Source of the DNA: Anaerolineae bacterium
Lineage (GTDB): Bacteria; Chloroflexota; Anaerolineae; Aggregatilineales; Phototrophicaceae
NCBI GenBank assembly: GCA_017303635.1
Contig: JAFLCG010000005.1
Span: forward strand, 372,001-436,000
Reading direction: 5' to 3'
Length of the DNA stretch: 64,000 bases
The notes under the pieces were generated by a model. That model was not told the origin of the DNA, did no database searches, and saw only the letters and a program-made list of their open reading frames with translations. Below are positions 34,015 to 44,182 of the stretch, in pieces (position 1 is the first letter of the stretch; each line of letters opens with the position of its first letter). The position numbers were made by a program, and so were the translations under genes.

Positions 34015-34199
34015 TACCTAAAAAGGTAGTGGATGACAAGATTCCTTGTCAAGATAGCAACCGTATTTGGTTGAGTATTCTTGTTCTAAAAACCATCGTT
34101 TATGCAACGCGGATTTCCAGTTTTCGACCAAAAACAGTCGCTTTCAGTGATCGAACTTCTTTTGTAAAAATGAATTAGACCATCATCGATTGTTGTGAT

Positions 34200-34865
34200 T
34201 CATGTAAATAACCCATCAGCTTCCATAAAAAGATGATGAATTCTAAATTTTACTACTTCACCATCCCTTTGATGGAAGGACTCTCTTGCGGTTGATACAT
34301 GGGATAGGATTGAAGATGAATGCAATAGTCCAGGACTATCCATATATAGAGTTACACATTTTTTTCGGACATTTACCTCAACATTTTTGATGGCTTCTGT
34401 AACATTTCCGTCAAGTACATAACCCAACATGCCTCCGTGTTTGACCGCTTTGGCATATTGTTTAGCTACGAATCGCATCATTCCATCCTTCACATATTCC
34501 GATCCACCTGGAACTCGTTTTTTACCTTTTTGAAAGTTGAGCCGCTTGCATTCTAAACAGAAATATATGTCCTCATTGGGAGAACCTGCGATGCCTGTGG
34601 GACGGAAAGCAATATCGAGCCGACCTTGTTTTTGTCCGGGAGCAGGTTCTAATTCGACCCATTGAGTGTCAACTAAAAAGGGCAAATCCCTTAATGTCCG
34701 ATTTTTCCGTAATGCGCTACACAGAGATTCTGTTATTTTATCTTCCTTTTCACTCGTCAAAGGCCCCGACATTCCTTGCCAAGTCTCTACAACTAGTTCA
34801 AGTAAGTCGGGTAGAGATTGTTCAAGCAAATCAAGCCACGCATTTGGGGAGCCGAATATACTCAT
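34200..34865 (-). CDS. Putative PD-(D/E)XK restriction endonuclease
   Basis: A 221-aa protein not matching a named enzyme. It shows a plausible nuclease core: GRLDIAF with Asp84, and after a loop FCLECKRL with Glu105-x-Lys107, the D...ExK signature. Helical N-terminal part, basic KKRVPGG segment after the core. Its start overlaps the stop of the long methylase gene by 4 bp, so the two are co-translated, which supports a restriction role. The function is inferred from motif and context. Confidence 0.65.
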   Translation of the reverse strand: MSIFGSPNAWLDLLEQSLPDLLELVVETWQGMSGPLTSEKEDKITESLCSALRKNRTLRDLPFLVDTQWVELEPAPGQKQGRLDIAFRPTGIAGSPNEDIYFCLECKRLNFQKGKKRVPGGSEYVKDGMMRFVAKQYAKAVKHGGMLGYVLDGNVTEAIKNVEVNVRKKCVTLYMDSPGLLHSSSILSHVSTARESFHQRDGEVVKFRIHHLFMEADGLFT

Positions 34866-37800
34866 GTATGCTCCCCAAGTGGTTGCATGAGGATCGAGGC
34901 GGCAATCTCGTCAGCATCATTTAAAGCAGCTGTTTCTGTCCAATGCCGGCAGCTTAAAGGTTTCAGTATGTAGAGCCGATTACCAGCGAAAACTTTGACC
35001 CCTCGCATAAGCTCAAATGTGTTAGCTCTTACAGACGCGGTATCTCGAAGCTGATTTAACGCTATGAAAATATCCTCATCATCGCTAAATGAGGGTAAAC
35101 CCCCACGAGGAACCTTTTCTAACATCACTAACCCTGTTCCCATAGCGGATGATCTTTTAATTGAACCGATTACCTGAGCATTTGATCGTCTAGCCCAATT
35201 GTTCAGAGTCTCACTTAAGAGAGTCGTATATTGTTCCATGTTCTCCAATGAACTGGGCTCAATACTGGGGATAGTAGGACGTTGAGCGCTAGGGCGAAAA
35301 CTAGGGATAGTGAGATTGATTGTATCGTGAATCAATACCCGCTCTGAGGGTAATATATCGAAATACTCAAAAATAAGAGGCTCAATTTTATGTTGTGTTG
35401 ACGTGACTAACTCAAGGCGATTATTCCAAAAGTCGCCAGCACTTTTGGCGGCTGCGACAACCAATTGCGCTACTTCTTCAATGATCTGTATTGCTCGTTC
35501 GGGATTTGCGGATTTTACTGGCAGAGGAAAAGGGAGCCTAAGAAGCTCTTTATCCAAAACTTCATTTCTGCTGACTCCCCAATTAGAAGAAGTATGAAAC
35601 AGAAAATACTGAGCCAACGATGATCTCATGTATGCTGCCAAAAAAGCCAATGTGTTCTTGTCTTCGGATGGACCCGAAATTCCTCTCAACGCGTGACGGA
35701 AAGCAACAGAAAAATCCACAAAAGCTATGCTACCAAAGCCTTTAGCAACCAAGACATGTGGTGCCTCGAAAATCTTTGTGTCTCTAATTTTACGTCGTGT
35801 TACTACAATATTTGAACTAAGTTGCTGGCAATCTTCTGGTAGTAGAAATAGATTCAAATGCTTTGAGCGAGCTGACACAAAGAGATTAGTGGGAAGTTTA
35901 ATTTCTCTCCTAGATGATTGAGGGTCTTTTTGTCCAAATGGCTGGAAACCTTGAGCAATAAGCCAAGGTTTATTAGGGGCTTTTTCGCCAGCCTGTCTCA
36001 CATAGTTTCTAAGGCGTGGCATATCAGCTAACCTATCCAGAAGTTTACGATCGCGAGGGGTCGCCCACGCTACTTGTTTCCAAATTTGTGGCGCATCTTC
36101 CTCGTCAAGATCCCTACGAATAGTTTGAATTCCTAGCTTAGCCCGATCATGTTCTGAAATGGTAATTATTTCCGCCTTGATTACTTTCCAATCCGCTTTA
36201 GGTGTCCAGTAATCAACTGAATGCGTTTTAGCTGGCTTTTGCTTGCGGTAACTTAAAACAAGTGCAGGATGACGTGCCTTGCTAAACAAGAACGACTGGT
36301 AATCAGTAAGATTCAGCACCAAGTCCAAGCTATGCTGTTCGACAAATGCTTTCTGAAAGTCAAGTGAAGTCCTGTTATGGTTAAACAGGATTCCATGAGG
36401 CATTAACAAACACACACGTCCTGTATCCGATACATGACGGGCAGCTTTCCATGTAAACGCAACAGCAATCTGTGTATCTGGAAGAGGTAACTGTAATCGT
36501 TGACACCATTTCGCCGCCAATGAGTTTTCATCAGCGATGCTTCCCCATGGCGGATTTCCAATTACCACATCACAATCTATAGGATATGGACTATCATCTC
36601 GGAAAAAGTCGCCGCACCAAATACTACCTTCAGTGAGTGAACTATTTGCTTGGTCTAAGCGAGCAACGAGACGGGGCAAGGCATTACCTTCTTGTTGTAA
36701 GTCTTGGATGTCTCGAGGTGTCAGTTGATCTAAATAGGCCAGATATAGGCTAAACGCAGTGATACGGCACGCTATCGGGTTTAGGTCAACGCCAAAAATA
36801 CTGCTCCTCATAAGCTTTATCAATTCACTAGCACGTTGATCATTATGTGCGTCGGGGTTTTCTCGTCTCCATTCCTCGGCAAGTCGGTTAAATAAACCGA
36901 CAAGGAAAATGCCAGAACCACACGCTGGATCCAGGAAACGTAATCCTAGCAAAGATTGCCGATCACCCAGGGCAACATCCAATACAAGCTCAGCCAGAAA
37001 CCGAGGTGTGTAGAAAGCCCCTTGTTCTCTGTCGGATGATTTTAGAAATCTTTCATATATCGCACTTACCGTCTCAATCGGAATAACACCGAAGTCGTAG
37101 GGCCAGATAGATTGCTGACCTGTGGACACATCGGTTGCACGGAAGAATGCCTCTACTACGTCAAGGTGTTCTGCAGACAGTAGATTAGCTTCGGCAGTAA
37201 GATCATCACTGAACAAATCACCGTTGAAATCTAGGGCAAGTTTATGAAACAAACGATACATACACTCTTTGGCATCAGACCTGGGTCTTATCCCAAGAAT
37301 ATCCCGTAAGTGTGGCAAGACAGGGAGACCTAACGTCTCTAAATACGTTGGTCCAATAACCCCACGGTCAAACAAGTAACATACAAAAACCAATCGACAT
37401 AGAAAAGCGTCTAAGACTTCAGTTATTGCCGGATCAGTAGCGATTTCTGCGAGATTTTCACGAGTTGCTTGAAGGTTAACCAACAAAGATTGATCAACTC
37501 GTTGCTTTGGATCAAATGATTTTGCATGTCTGCGGAAAAACTCACCAGATTCCACAGCAGGCAAGAACTCTCGAAGTTCCTGCGATGCTCGCGTAAGCGA
37601 AGTCACAAACCCGGAGCCTTCCGTGGAATAATCTAAGTGAATTGCGGGTCGAGCTAGTCCTGAGTAAACCTCAACATCGTTAGGTGAAATAATAACGAGA
37701 ATTGCGGCCCCACCATGATTCCAAAAGCGGCGGTGCAAGTCTGAGATTGCCTGTCTGTCAATGTGATCTACGAGTTTAAAGTAAACAAGGGGCGTATTTT

Positions 37801-37975
37801 GATCGCACCACACAGCATCAAGTTTCAGGATATCAAAGGCTCGACGGACAATATGAACATATGAAACTGAGGTATCGCGCGAATCAACCTCAGATTTGTG
37901 GGAAAAGAAATTGGGTTTACTAGAAGAATCAATCCCAAATTCTTCTTGCCAAGTTGCGTTCGGTATAGCGCTCAC
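34862..37975 (-). CDS. Eco57I-like N6-adenine DNA methyltransferase, restriction-modification
   Basis: A 1037-aa class I DNA methylase. GAFYTPRFLAEL (319-330) leads into SAM motif I LDPACGSGIFL (348-358); the catalytic NPPW lies at 474-477 (VVIGNPPWGSI). About 300 residues precede the core without an evident nuclease motif, and a long C-terminal part (600-1037) should hold target recognition. The architecture is that of type IIG enzymes, but the nuclease appears to be the separate downstream gene. A MerR-type gene lies 120 bp upstream on the same strand. The DNA is AT-richer than the flanks. Confidence 0.82.
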   Translation of the reverse strand: MSAIPNATWQEEFGIDSSSKPNFFSHKSEVDSRDTSVSYVHIVRRAFDILKLDAVWCDQNTPLVYFKLVDHIDRQAISDLHRRFWNHGGAAILVIISPNDVEVYSGLARPAIHLDYSTEGSGFVTSLTRASQELREFLPAVESGEFFRRHAKSFDPKQRVDQSLLVNLQATRENLAEIATDPAITEVLDAFLCRLVFVCYLFDRGVIGPTYLETLGLPVLPHLRDILGIRPRSDAKECMYRLFHKLALDFNGDLFSDDLTAEANLLSAEHLDVVEAFFRATDVSTGQQSIWPYDFGVIPIETVSAIYERFLKSSDREQGAFYTPRFLAELVLDVALGDRQSLLGLRFLDPACGSGIFLVGLFNRLAEEWRRENPDAHNDQRASELIKLMRSSIFGVDLNPIACRITAFSLYLAYLDQLTPRDIQDLQQEGNALPRLVARLDQANSSLTEGSIWCGDFFRDDSPYPIDCDVVIGNPPWGSIADENSLAAKWCQRLQLPLPDTQIAVAFTWKAARHVSDTGRVCLLMPHGILFNHNRTSLDFQKAFVEQHSLDLVLNLTDYQSFLFSKARHPALVLSYRKQKPAKTHSVDYWTPKADWKVIKAEIITISEHDRAKLGIQTIRRDLDEEDAPQIWKQVAWATPRDRKLLDRLADMPRLRNYVRQAGEKAPNKPWLIAQGFQPFGQKDPQSSRREIKLPTNLFVSARSKHLNLFLLPEDCQQLSSNIVVTRRKIRDTKIFEAPHVLVAKGFGSIAFVDFSVAFRHALRGISGPSEDKNTLAFLAAYMRSSLAQYFLFHTSSNWGVSRNEVLDKELLRLPFPLPVKSANPERAIQIIEEVAQLVVAAAKSAGDFWNNRLELVTSTQHKIEPLIFEYFDILPSERVLIHDTINLTIPSFRPSAQRPTIPSIEPSSLENMEQYTTLLSETLNNWARRSNAQVIGSIKRSSAMGTGLVMLEKVPRGGLPSFSDDEDIFIALNQLRDTASVRANTFELMRGVKVFAGNRLYILKPLSCRHWTETAALNDADEIAASILMQPLGEHT

Positions 37976-38098
37976 GAAATAACCTTCTTTTCATTTATAG
38001 ACGCTGTACCCAGTTGCTCGCAATTCATTGGAATCGTTGCTCTACACAGCATCGAATATTGAATACTCGGTTCCACAAATGAATACTCAGGAATCATT

Positions 38099-38581
38099 CT
38101 ATGCTGCAACATTGGCGACGGGTTTACTAGATGTGTGAAGCTCAAGCAGCGCGTCAGTATTCTTACGTGTCTCTCCAGTAAGGATTTCCAAGATTATCCA
38201 TAAAACCTGCTGACCTTTAGGATTCAACGCATCGAAGAGAAGTTGCTGTCTTTCTTCAGTTTCACACAGTATTAGTATCGTATGTTTATCATACACAAGA
38301 CTAAAGTTTCGGTACTCCGGTTTTTTCTCCATGAATTCATCAAGGTGTTTAATAGCCTTCCGAATCTTTTGTATTGACCAGCGTTCTTGCTGAAGTTGTT
38401 TTATGAAGTGCAGTTTTACAAGATCGTCAAAGCTATACAATCTGCGTGTACCCGGCCCATCTGATTGATTTAAGCTAGGTGTCAATAATCTACTAGTCGC
38501 CCAATAATCTAACTGGCGAGTAGAAAAGCCTGTAATGCGGGAAGCTTGAGCCGTTGTAAATTGATCAACCACTCTATCCAT
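38099..38581 (-). CDS. MerR-type transcriptional regulator
   Basis: A 160-aa protein with an N-terminal winged helix of MerR type: FTTAQASRITGFSTRQLDYW, then RRLYSFDDLVKLHFI. A helical linker (SIQKIRKAIKHLDEFM) and a C-terminal beta-rich domain (YRNFSLVYDKHTILILCE) follow, without the cysteines of metal sensors. It precedes the methylase gene on the same strand and may control the restriction genes. No MerR-style 19-bp spaced promoter was identified. Confidence 0.75.
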   Translation of the reverse strand: MDRVVDQFTTAQASRITGFSTRQLDYWATSRLLTPSLNQSDGPGTRRLYSFDDLVKLHFIKQLQQERWSIQKIRKAIKHLDEFMEKKPEYRNFSLVYDKHTILILCETEERQQLLFDALNPKGQQVLWIILEILTGETRKNTDALLELHTSSKPVANVAA

Positions 38582-38751
38582 TGGACACCTTCACAAGAAA
38601 CCTCTTTAGAATATTGTGCCACATCAAACTACAAAAATAAACGGTTTCTGTAGTTCAGTAGATAGATAATGTATATTCTGGATGCCGAATGGTAACTCGT
38701 CGGGAAGCATTGGTTTGAATCCGGAAGGTTGTGAGAAGTAGAAAAAAAGTA

Positions 38752-39351
38752 TCAATCCCGATAGGCGATCACGATCTCCTGCCAGTTGACCTCGCGACGG
38801 AGCGACTGACGGGCAAGTTCATCCACTAGATGCGGCTGGGGTGAGGGTTGACTGAAAAGCGCCTTTTCGAACTTCTCACGGGCAACCAGCGCCGCTTCTG
38901 CCAGATCGTCTATTCGGGCTGTGATGTCCATGAGGGCATCCTCCAGTTCTTCGTTCTCAGCAATCCGGGTGAACGTGAGCCATGTCAGGTAAGCCGATGC
39001 CTGGCTCTCGCCCGTACCGTGCCAGCCTTCATGGGTAAAGCGAGGTTGGGTGAGTTCCCGATACTGATAAAGTATCGTAGGTGATACGGGTTCAGGCCCG
39101 TCATCGGTTTCGTCGGCTTCGTCAGGAGAGGTATCCGTCAGCCCAAGATAAAGGGGCAGGAGTACATCCATCGCCATGTGATGGGTGCTGGCAACCGCGT
39201 CGCCAATCGTCCGGGCAAGCGCCAGCATATCCCCTTCATTGAGGTCGTCAATCTGCAGGGTTAAGTCCGGATGTAGGGCATACAAGTCTGTCTTGCTGAC
39301 CCAGGTGGTCGGATGGGCAGTGGCTTCAACTTCGAGCATAGGAATGGACAC
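38752..39351 (-). CDS. Hypothetical protein
   Basis: Not recognised. 199 aa, acidic overall, with an Asp/Glu-rich stretch at about residues 75-88 and a helical C-terminal half (DALMDITARIDDLAEAALVAREKFEKAL) that may form a coiled coil. GC-rich codon use, unlike the restriction genes before it. A possible alternative start is the Met at residue 5. Confidence 0.6.
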   Translation of the reverse strand: MSIPMLEVEATAHPTTWVSKTDLYALHPDLTLQIDDLNEGDMLALARTIGDAVASTHHMAMDVLLPLYLGLTDTSPDEADETDDGPEPVSPTILYQYRELTQPRFTHEGWHGTGESQASAYLTWLTFTRIAENEELEDALMDITARIDDLAEAALVAREKFEKALFSQPSPQPHLVDELARQSLRREVNWQEIVIAYRD

Positions 39352-39550
39352 AGCATACCATAGTCATAACCAGGTCTGGAATCCCTCAAACTGTTTGACC
39401 TCAGTGAGACAACTACCTGTGCTTCCAAGGCAGATATTAATCACCAGATACATGGCAAGGGAATTCAAGCAAAACCTAACCCGCCAACGCCAGAACAGGA
39501 ATCAGCGTGGCATTTTGGGACGGTTCCGGGTCCGGCAGACCGTATCTGGA

Positions 39551-40021
39551 TTAGGCGAGCGTGGCAGTCCAATCAATGTCTGTGGTCAGCCCGGCTTTCA
39601 GATGTTCGAGGCTGGCAATCGCCTCATTTGGCTTCGTGAATAGCTCGCGTCGGCTCGGGGGTTCGGGAGAGCGGCGCAGGCGGGTAAAGCTGCCGACCAT
39701 AATTTGCGAGATCAGGTTCTCGCTGAACGCCGCGCTGCCCGCCCAGTTGGGATGTTGGGTTAAGCTCGCCAGTTGTTGAATGACACCGACATCCTGGATG
39801 CGGCCATAACGCAGGTCCGAGAGGAAACATAGAGGCGTTGTGGTTTCGTCCAGCCGCTGCCGGAGGTGGGCGATAAAGGCCGTCTGTGGCTGGCACGCCG
39901 GTTGTTTGGTGGCATACCAGCGAATGTAGATGAGTTCGGGCGACAGGGTTTTGAGTTGGAAATACACCGCGTCAGCCTCCTTGTTCGTGGAATCATTCCT
40001 ATCATCAACCGAATTATGCAC
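39551..40021 (-). CDS. Hypothetical protein, STAS/SpoIIAA-like pattern
   Basis: 156 aa. Alternating short strands and helices (LIYIRWYATK, FIAHLRQRLDE, CFLSDLRYGRI, VGVIQQLASLTQHPNW, QIMVGSFTRL) resemble a STAS/SpoIIAA-like fold, as in small Chloroflexota proteins of unknown role; the fold call is weak. It lies about 100 bp from the divergently read sigma-factor-like gene, so the two could share control or interact. Confidence 0.5.
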   Translation of the reverse strand: MHNSVDDRNDSTNKEADAVYFQLKTLSPELIYIRWYATKQPACQPQTAFIAHLRQRLDETTTPLCFLSDLRYGRIQDVGVIQQLASLTQHPNWAGSAAFSENLISQIMVGSFTRLRRSPEPPSRRELFTKPNEAIASLEHLKAGLTTDIDWTATLA

Positions 40022-40121
40022 CTAAGACCCTTAAGAGCGGGTAGTTGCAACGCCGTTCCCAACCTGCTACGGTGGAATTTCCCTATGATTTATCTCGCCT
40101 GCATCTTGCCTCAGGAGGAAC

Positions 40122-41378
40122 GTGGAACGGTCTAGGCCGTTCCCGCCAGACCATGCTTCCCCTGCCGCCCGTGCCGCTGCAGACCGCCCTCCAGACCGAA
40201 CCTTTATCACCGGTTTCGGGGAAGTGTCCTTTGAAGCCCTGATGGAGCGTACCCGGCGGTATGCAGCCTACATCTTCTTGTACACCTATCACTTCCCACC
40301 TGAGGGGGTGGATGAAGCCTTGCACCTGGGCTACTGCCGCCTCTGGGAACAGCTCAACGCGCAACCCAATCGACTGGCAGAAAAAGACGTGCCTAGCATC
40401 GGCCAACACGTGGTGTTCCAGGCACTCCATGCCTTGCGGCCAGAGATCACCTACCGCCATCAGATCAGGGATGAGGTGGTCAACGGACAGGGGCAGCCAT
40501 CCCGACCGCATTCGGTGGAAAGTCGTCAGACCGACCTGCAGCTGGACTTGCTGCAAGCGATTGGTGCCGTCGCTGAAACGATCCTTCAGCACAAGCCCGG
40601 CAAACGACGGGATCATGACTTGTGGGCACTCTACGGCTTGACCATGCTGCACACCACCGCTAAAGAAACCAGTCAATGCTTCGGGGTACGGGAACAATCC
40701 ATGCAGAAGGCTTTTCAGCGGGTGCGCGACCTGCTCCAACAAGCCCTCCCCCACTATGCCCCAACAGATAGTACTCGACCCTACCGGCAGCGCGGGCGGG
40801 AAGCGGCCCCCAAACGGGATATGGCTGCCATTCGGCGGGAGAATGCCACCGTACCAGAAACAATCTACGAAGCAGTAGCCCAACAGATCCTAGACTTGAA
40901 TGCCGATACATGCCGCCAGGACACACTGGCTCTGGCCGGGATCAGAGCCAAGATCTCGGTATCAGTTCAAGCTCAGGCCCACCACATCGAAAACGGCAAA
41001 ATGCGGCGAGCCTATGAGCGGGTTCACTTGCTCATCGCAGCGGCACGGGATCCCAGCATCCCCACCAAACGACCAGAAAAACGTCAGCAGTTCCTCTTCA
41101 CACTGACCCCGGAAAGCGCCCAGACGGTACATAATCTGGCACTGGAACTCATGAGCCAACCCAGGAGTTTTGAGAAGCTGGTCGCCCTACATACCCACAT
41201 TAGCAACCTGCCCGTGAGCCGTACTGCCGAGCATTTCCAGATCCCTACCGCCACCCTGCGGTACTATGTTCAGCAAATAGGAGAACGGTTGCAAACGCCC
41301 AAAGTCCCTGCCGGAGCCGACCGACGCGGTTTCACCCGCCAGGCGGTCATCTACCCGTCGCCAGCGTCTACTCCTTAG
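40122..41378 (+). CDS. Divergent sigma-70-family-like protein
   Basis: 418 aa from GTG at 40122, three bases after AGGAGG. Residues 40-82 (RRYAAYIFLYTYHFPPEG ... LGYCRLWEQL) look like sigma region 2. Residues 165-208 (DLWALYGLTMLHTTAKET then FGVREQSMQKAFQRVRDLL) look like region 4 with its helix-turn-helix. A further 200 residues hold two more helical repeats, including a HTH-like SRTAEHFQIPTATLRYYVQQIG near 370-395. This is not a standard ECF factor and its function is unknown. A decayed paralogue lies at 44598-45020. Confidence 0.6.
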   Translation: MERSRPFPPDHASPAARAAADRPPDRTFITGFGEVSFEALMERTRRYAAYIFLYTYHFPPEGVDEALHLGYCRLWEQLNAQPNRLAEKDVPSIGQHVVFQALHALRPEITYRHQIRDEVVNGQGQPSRPHSVESRQTDLQLDLLQAIGAVAETILQHKPGKRRDHDLWALYGLTMLHTTAKETSQCFGVREQSMQKAFQRVRDLLQQALPHYAPTDSTRPYRQRGREAAPKRDMAAIRRENATVPETIYEAVAQQILDLNADTCRQDTLALAGIRAKISVSVQAQAHHIENGKMRRAYERVHLLIAAARDPSIPTKRPEKRQQFLFTLTPESAQTVHNLALELMSQPRSFEKLVALHTHISNLPVSRTAEHFQIPTATLRYYVQQIGERLQTPKVPAGADRRGFTRQAVIYPSPASTP

Positions 41379-41428
41379 CGCGTAGAAGCACATCGGGCTC
41401 AATCAAGTTGTCGTGGTCACCGCGATAC

Positions 41429-41866
41429 TCACTCGAGAGCAAGCGTTTGTAATGCCTTCAACATATCGAGCAAGGTCTGATAATCAGAAGCATTAAGTTT
41501 TGTTCGAATTACCTTTTGGACCGCAGCCGTATCTTTAAGAATATGGCTTCGATGTTCATGCGCCAGGGCTGTCAGCGCAAGCCGAACCACTCGACGATCC
41601 TGAACATCCGGTACACGCATGATCCAGCCTTTGGCTTCAAGCCGGTCGATAATGGGGGTAAAAGCCGTCGGCACCCAGCCAATGGTGCGCGCCAGGTCAG
41701 AGGTTGCCTGGTGATCCTGATGGTAAAGCGCGCACACACAATGCCATTCAGCCACGTTCAATTGGTACTTACGAGCGATCACAAGATGGAGCTTTTGGAG
41801 ACACTGCAGCGTTTGCCACAGGTTCGCCATCAAAACATTCCCGTGGGGTATCAACGTCTCAGGCAT
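41429..41866 (-). CDS. MarR family transcriptional regulator
   Basis: A 145-aa winged-helix regulator: helical dimer arm, then WHCVCALYHQDHQATSDLARTIGWVPTAFTPIIDRLEAKGWI as recognition region (about 45-86), the wing VPDVQDRRVVRLALT, and a C-terminal dimerisation helix. Ligand and targets are unknown. The gap to the histidine kinase gene upstream is 150 bp. Confidence 0.85.
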   Translation of the reverse strand: MPETLIPHGNVLMANLWQTLQCLQKLHLVIARKYQLNVAEWHCVCALYHQDHQATSDLARTIGWVPTAFTPIIDRLEAKGWIMRVPDVQDRRVVRLALTALAHEHRSHILKDTAAVQKVIRTKLNASDYQTLLDMLKALQTLALE

Positions 41867-42016
41867 GACGAAGGGTTGACCTCGCTCTCCAAGAATAATG
41901 TAATGACCCGTTCATTTAGACCAGTCGAATGCCAGCAATATGCTCGCAGCAATGGACCGATGGTTCCATTATATCCACCAGTCCAGAATACCTCACTGTG
42001 CCGCCCATGGTAACTT

Positions 42017-44182
42017 TTACCCTGGCAGCCAAATTGCTACCCGCGTACCCCCTGCCGGAGGGTTATCCAGCGTGATGCTGCCCTGATGAGCCAGAATGAT
42101 CCCCCTGGCAATCGTCAACCCGAGACCCAGCCCTCCCCGTTCATTGATGTTGCTCCCCCGAAAAAAAGGATCAAACACATGCGCCCGATCCGCTGCGGGA
42201 ATGCCTATTCCCTGGTCGATGACGGTGATGGTCACGCCCCCAGCATCTTTTTCCACCGTGACCTGAACCTGGGTTTCCGGTGCGGAAAACCGGGCTGCGT
42301 TGCTCATCACCTCCTGAAGAGCACGTTTCAGACGGAGCCAATCAACGCGGATCGCCGTTTCGGCAGGAACACATAATACAAAACGGTTGCTTTGACCGAG
42401 CTGTGTGTCAACAACCACCGCTAACGCAGCGAGGTTGGCGCGCAAATCGATCTCGGTCACCATCAATTTGGTAGCTTGCAAATCACCTTGGATAACCAGC
42501 GTGATGTCATCCAGCATATCCGTGATCTGATGGATTTGTAACTGCATCGTGCGGCGCTTGCCCAGTCGCTGGTCGTCAGTCAAGCGATCACTATAGTTGT
42601 AGAGGGTTTCAAAAACCGCCCACAAAACAGCCAGCGGCGTCCGAAATTCATGGGTAATCCGCAGCATCATGCGTGCCTTCAGCTGGCTCAATTCCTGTTC
42701 TTTGTCCAGGGAGGTCTGGAGGCGGTGATGATCCAGTTGAAGTGCCTGTACCCGCTGCTGTTCCGTTAAATCGCGCAGCAGGACCACCACCCCCTCAAAT
42801 TGACCGGCAGCAGTGTACAGATATCGTTGTCGCCCTTCGGCCCACAGATAGTGACCGTGCTGGTGACGACACCTGAATTGGAGCGTATCATCACCCAGAT
42901 CCGGCGTTGGTCCAGCAGGACGGTGCTGACGTATCCGGTCCGCATCCTCTGGATGCAAATACTGGTCTGCTGACTGACCCACCAATTGGGATGGCGGATA
43001 GCCTAAAATCGTTTCAAAGGCCGGATTGGCATATATAAAGCGCAGCTCGGTATCCAAAAGCGCAATCATATCGGTTACATTTTCAGTGATCGAGCGAAAC
43101 TGGGCTTCACGCGTGCGTAGTGCCGCTTCCGCCTGTTTCCGGGTGGTTATATCCTGAGCAGCAACCAGACCACCCAGCACCTTCTGTTCTTCATCAAACA
43201 AGGGGACAAACTGCGTGCTGAAATCACGACCACGAAACGTATATTCCAGAACACTATCGATCCCGGCCAAGGCACGGCGATAGTAGGGCTCCAGCAAGTC
43301 GCCAGCCTCAGCCGGAATGATGTCCCGCAGGCTCTTGCCTTCAACTCGCATCCGCGGGTAATCGATCCGATTCAGCGCGGGTCCATCCGCCAGGGTAAAA
43401 CGCAGGTTATGATCAAACATCAGAACCGCTGTGTCCGGCAGGTGTTGGACCAACAATCGATAGCTTTGTTCACTCTGACGCACCGCCGCTTCACTTCGCT
43501 GCCGGTGCCTAATCTCGGCTTCCAGTTGCTCATGTTGCCAATGAATGGCTTGTTCCATGGGTCGAAAGATGAACCATTCCACAAGTACAAGCACCCCTAC
43601 CAAACTGCTGATGAAAGCGACTGCAAAGGCACGCAGGAGATTAATCGAGTCCAATAGAGCGAGATCATACGTCTCGACGATTTGGTCATATTGCTCGTGC
43701 AGGCTTTGTGAGAGCTGCAGAACCGTCTGAAGGCTTGAATCCAGGCTCACACTGAACCCACCATCCGGCTGTGTGAAGCGACGCGCGGCATCGATGAAGG
43801 CTGACAGTTGTGTGGTCAGACGACCATCCAGGGCCGTTGGAAGGCTCAACTCCATCCAGTTTGTATGGTTAGACATCACGATATCGAACTCGTCGTTCAA
43901 GGTCATCACCAGCGATGCAACCTGGTCGGGTGACGGATTGGTTTCCAGGAACATGCTCAGGTTTGCAATGCGCTCCACAGAAGTTTCCTGATTGACGGTA
44001 TATCGAATCGCTTGTGCCAGGGGCTGTTGGACGGCAGTCACTTGCAGCAATACCAGAAACGTCAGCAAGCCAAGTATGACGATGACAATCAGTGCAATGA
44101 TATAAGCGGTTTGAATGTGACGGTTTTTGAATCGTTTAAGTAAGCGATCTTTGATGGGTGATGCCGCGCCATTCGATGCCAT
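42017..44182 (-). CDS. PAS-domain sensor histidine kinase
   Basis: A 721-aa membrane kinase. TM1 (26-50), an extracytoplasmic sensor of about 130 residues, TM2 (183-206), then two PAS domains (about 238-350 and 360-475), the second followed by a PAC-like segment. The HisKA box RITHEFRTPL has His511, and the HATPase part shows VMSNAARF (N box), DQGIGIP (G1) and GGLGLGLTIARG (G2). No response-regulator gene is adjacent, so it is an orphan kinase here. Confidence 0.9.
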   Translation of the reverse strand: MASNGAASPIKDRLLKRFKNRHIQTAYIIALIVIVILGLLTFLVLLQVTAVQQPLAQAIRYTVNQETSVERIANLSMFLETNPSPDQVASLVMTLNDEFDIVMSNHTNWMELSLPTALDGRLTTQLSAFIDAARRFTQPDGGFSVSLDSSLQTVLQLSQSLHEQYDQIVETYDLALLDSINLLRAFAVAFISSLVGVLVLVEWFIFRPMEQAIHWQHEQLEAEIRHRQRSEAAVRQSEQSYRLLVQHLPDTAVLMFDHNLRFTLADGPALNRIDYPRMRVEGKSLRDIIPAEAGDLLEPYYRRALAGIDSVLEYTFRGRDFSTQFVPLFDEEQKVLGGLVAAQDITTRKQAEAALRTREAQFRSITENVTDMIALLDTELRFIYANPAFETILGYPPSQLVGQSADQYLHPEDADRIRQHRPAGPTPDLGDDTLQFRCRHQHGHYLWAEGRQRYLYTAAGQFEGVVVLLRDLTEQQRVQALQLDHHRLQTSLDKEQELSQLKARMMLRITHEFRTPLAVLWAVFETLYNYSDRLTDDQRLGKRRTMQLQIHQITDMLDDITLVIQGDLQATKLMVTEIDLRANLAALAVVVDTQLGQSNRFVLCVPAETAIRVDWLRLKRALQEVMSNAARFSAPETQVQVTVEKDAGGVTITVIDQGIGIPAADRAHVFDPFFRGSNINERGGLGLGLTIARGIILAHQGSITLDNPPAGGTRVAIWLPG

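Noticed and set aside
34200..38581. DISARM or BREX assignment for the large methylase
   Set aside because: None of the required helicase, phosphatase or other partner genes is present on either side.
39081..39105. Possible attR (ACGGGTTCAGGCCCG resembles the tRNA T arm)
   Set aside because: Only a short stretch is similar, it lies inside a gene, and the GGTTCGAAC core is missing. No other copy of the tRNA 3' end was seen up to 64000.
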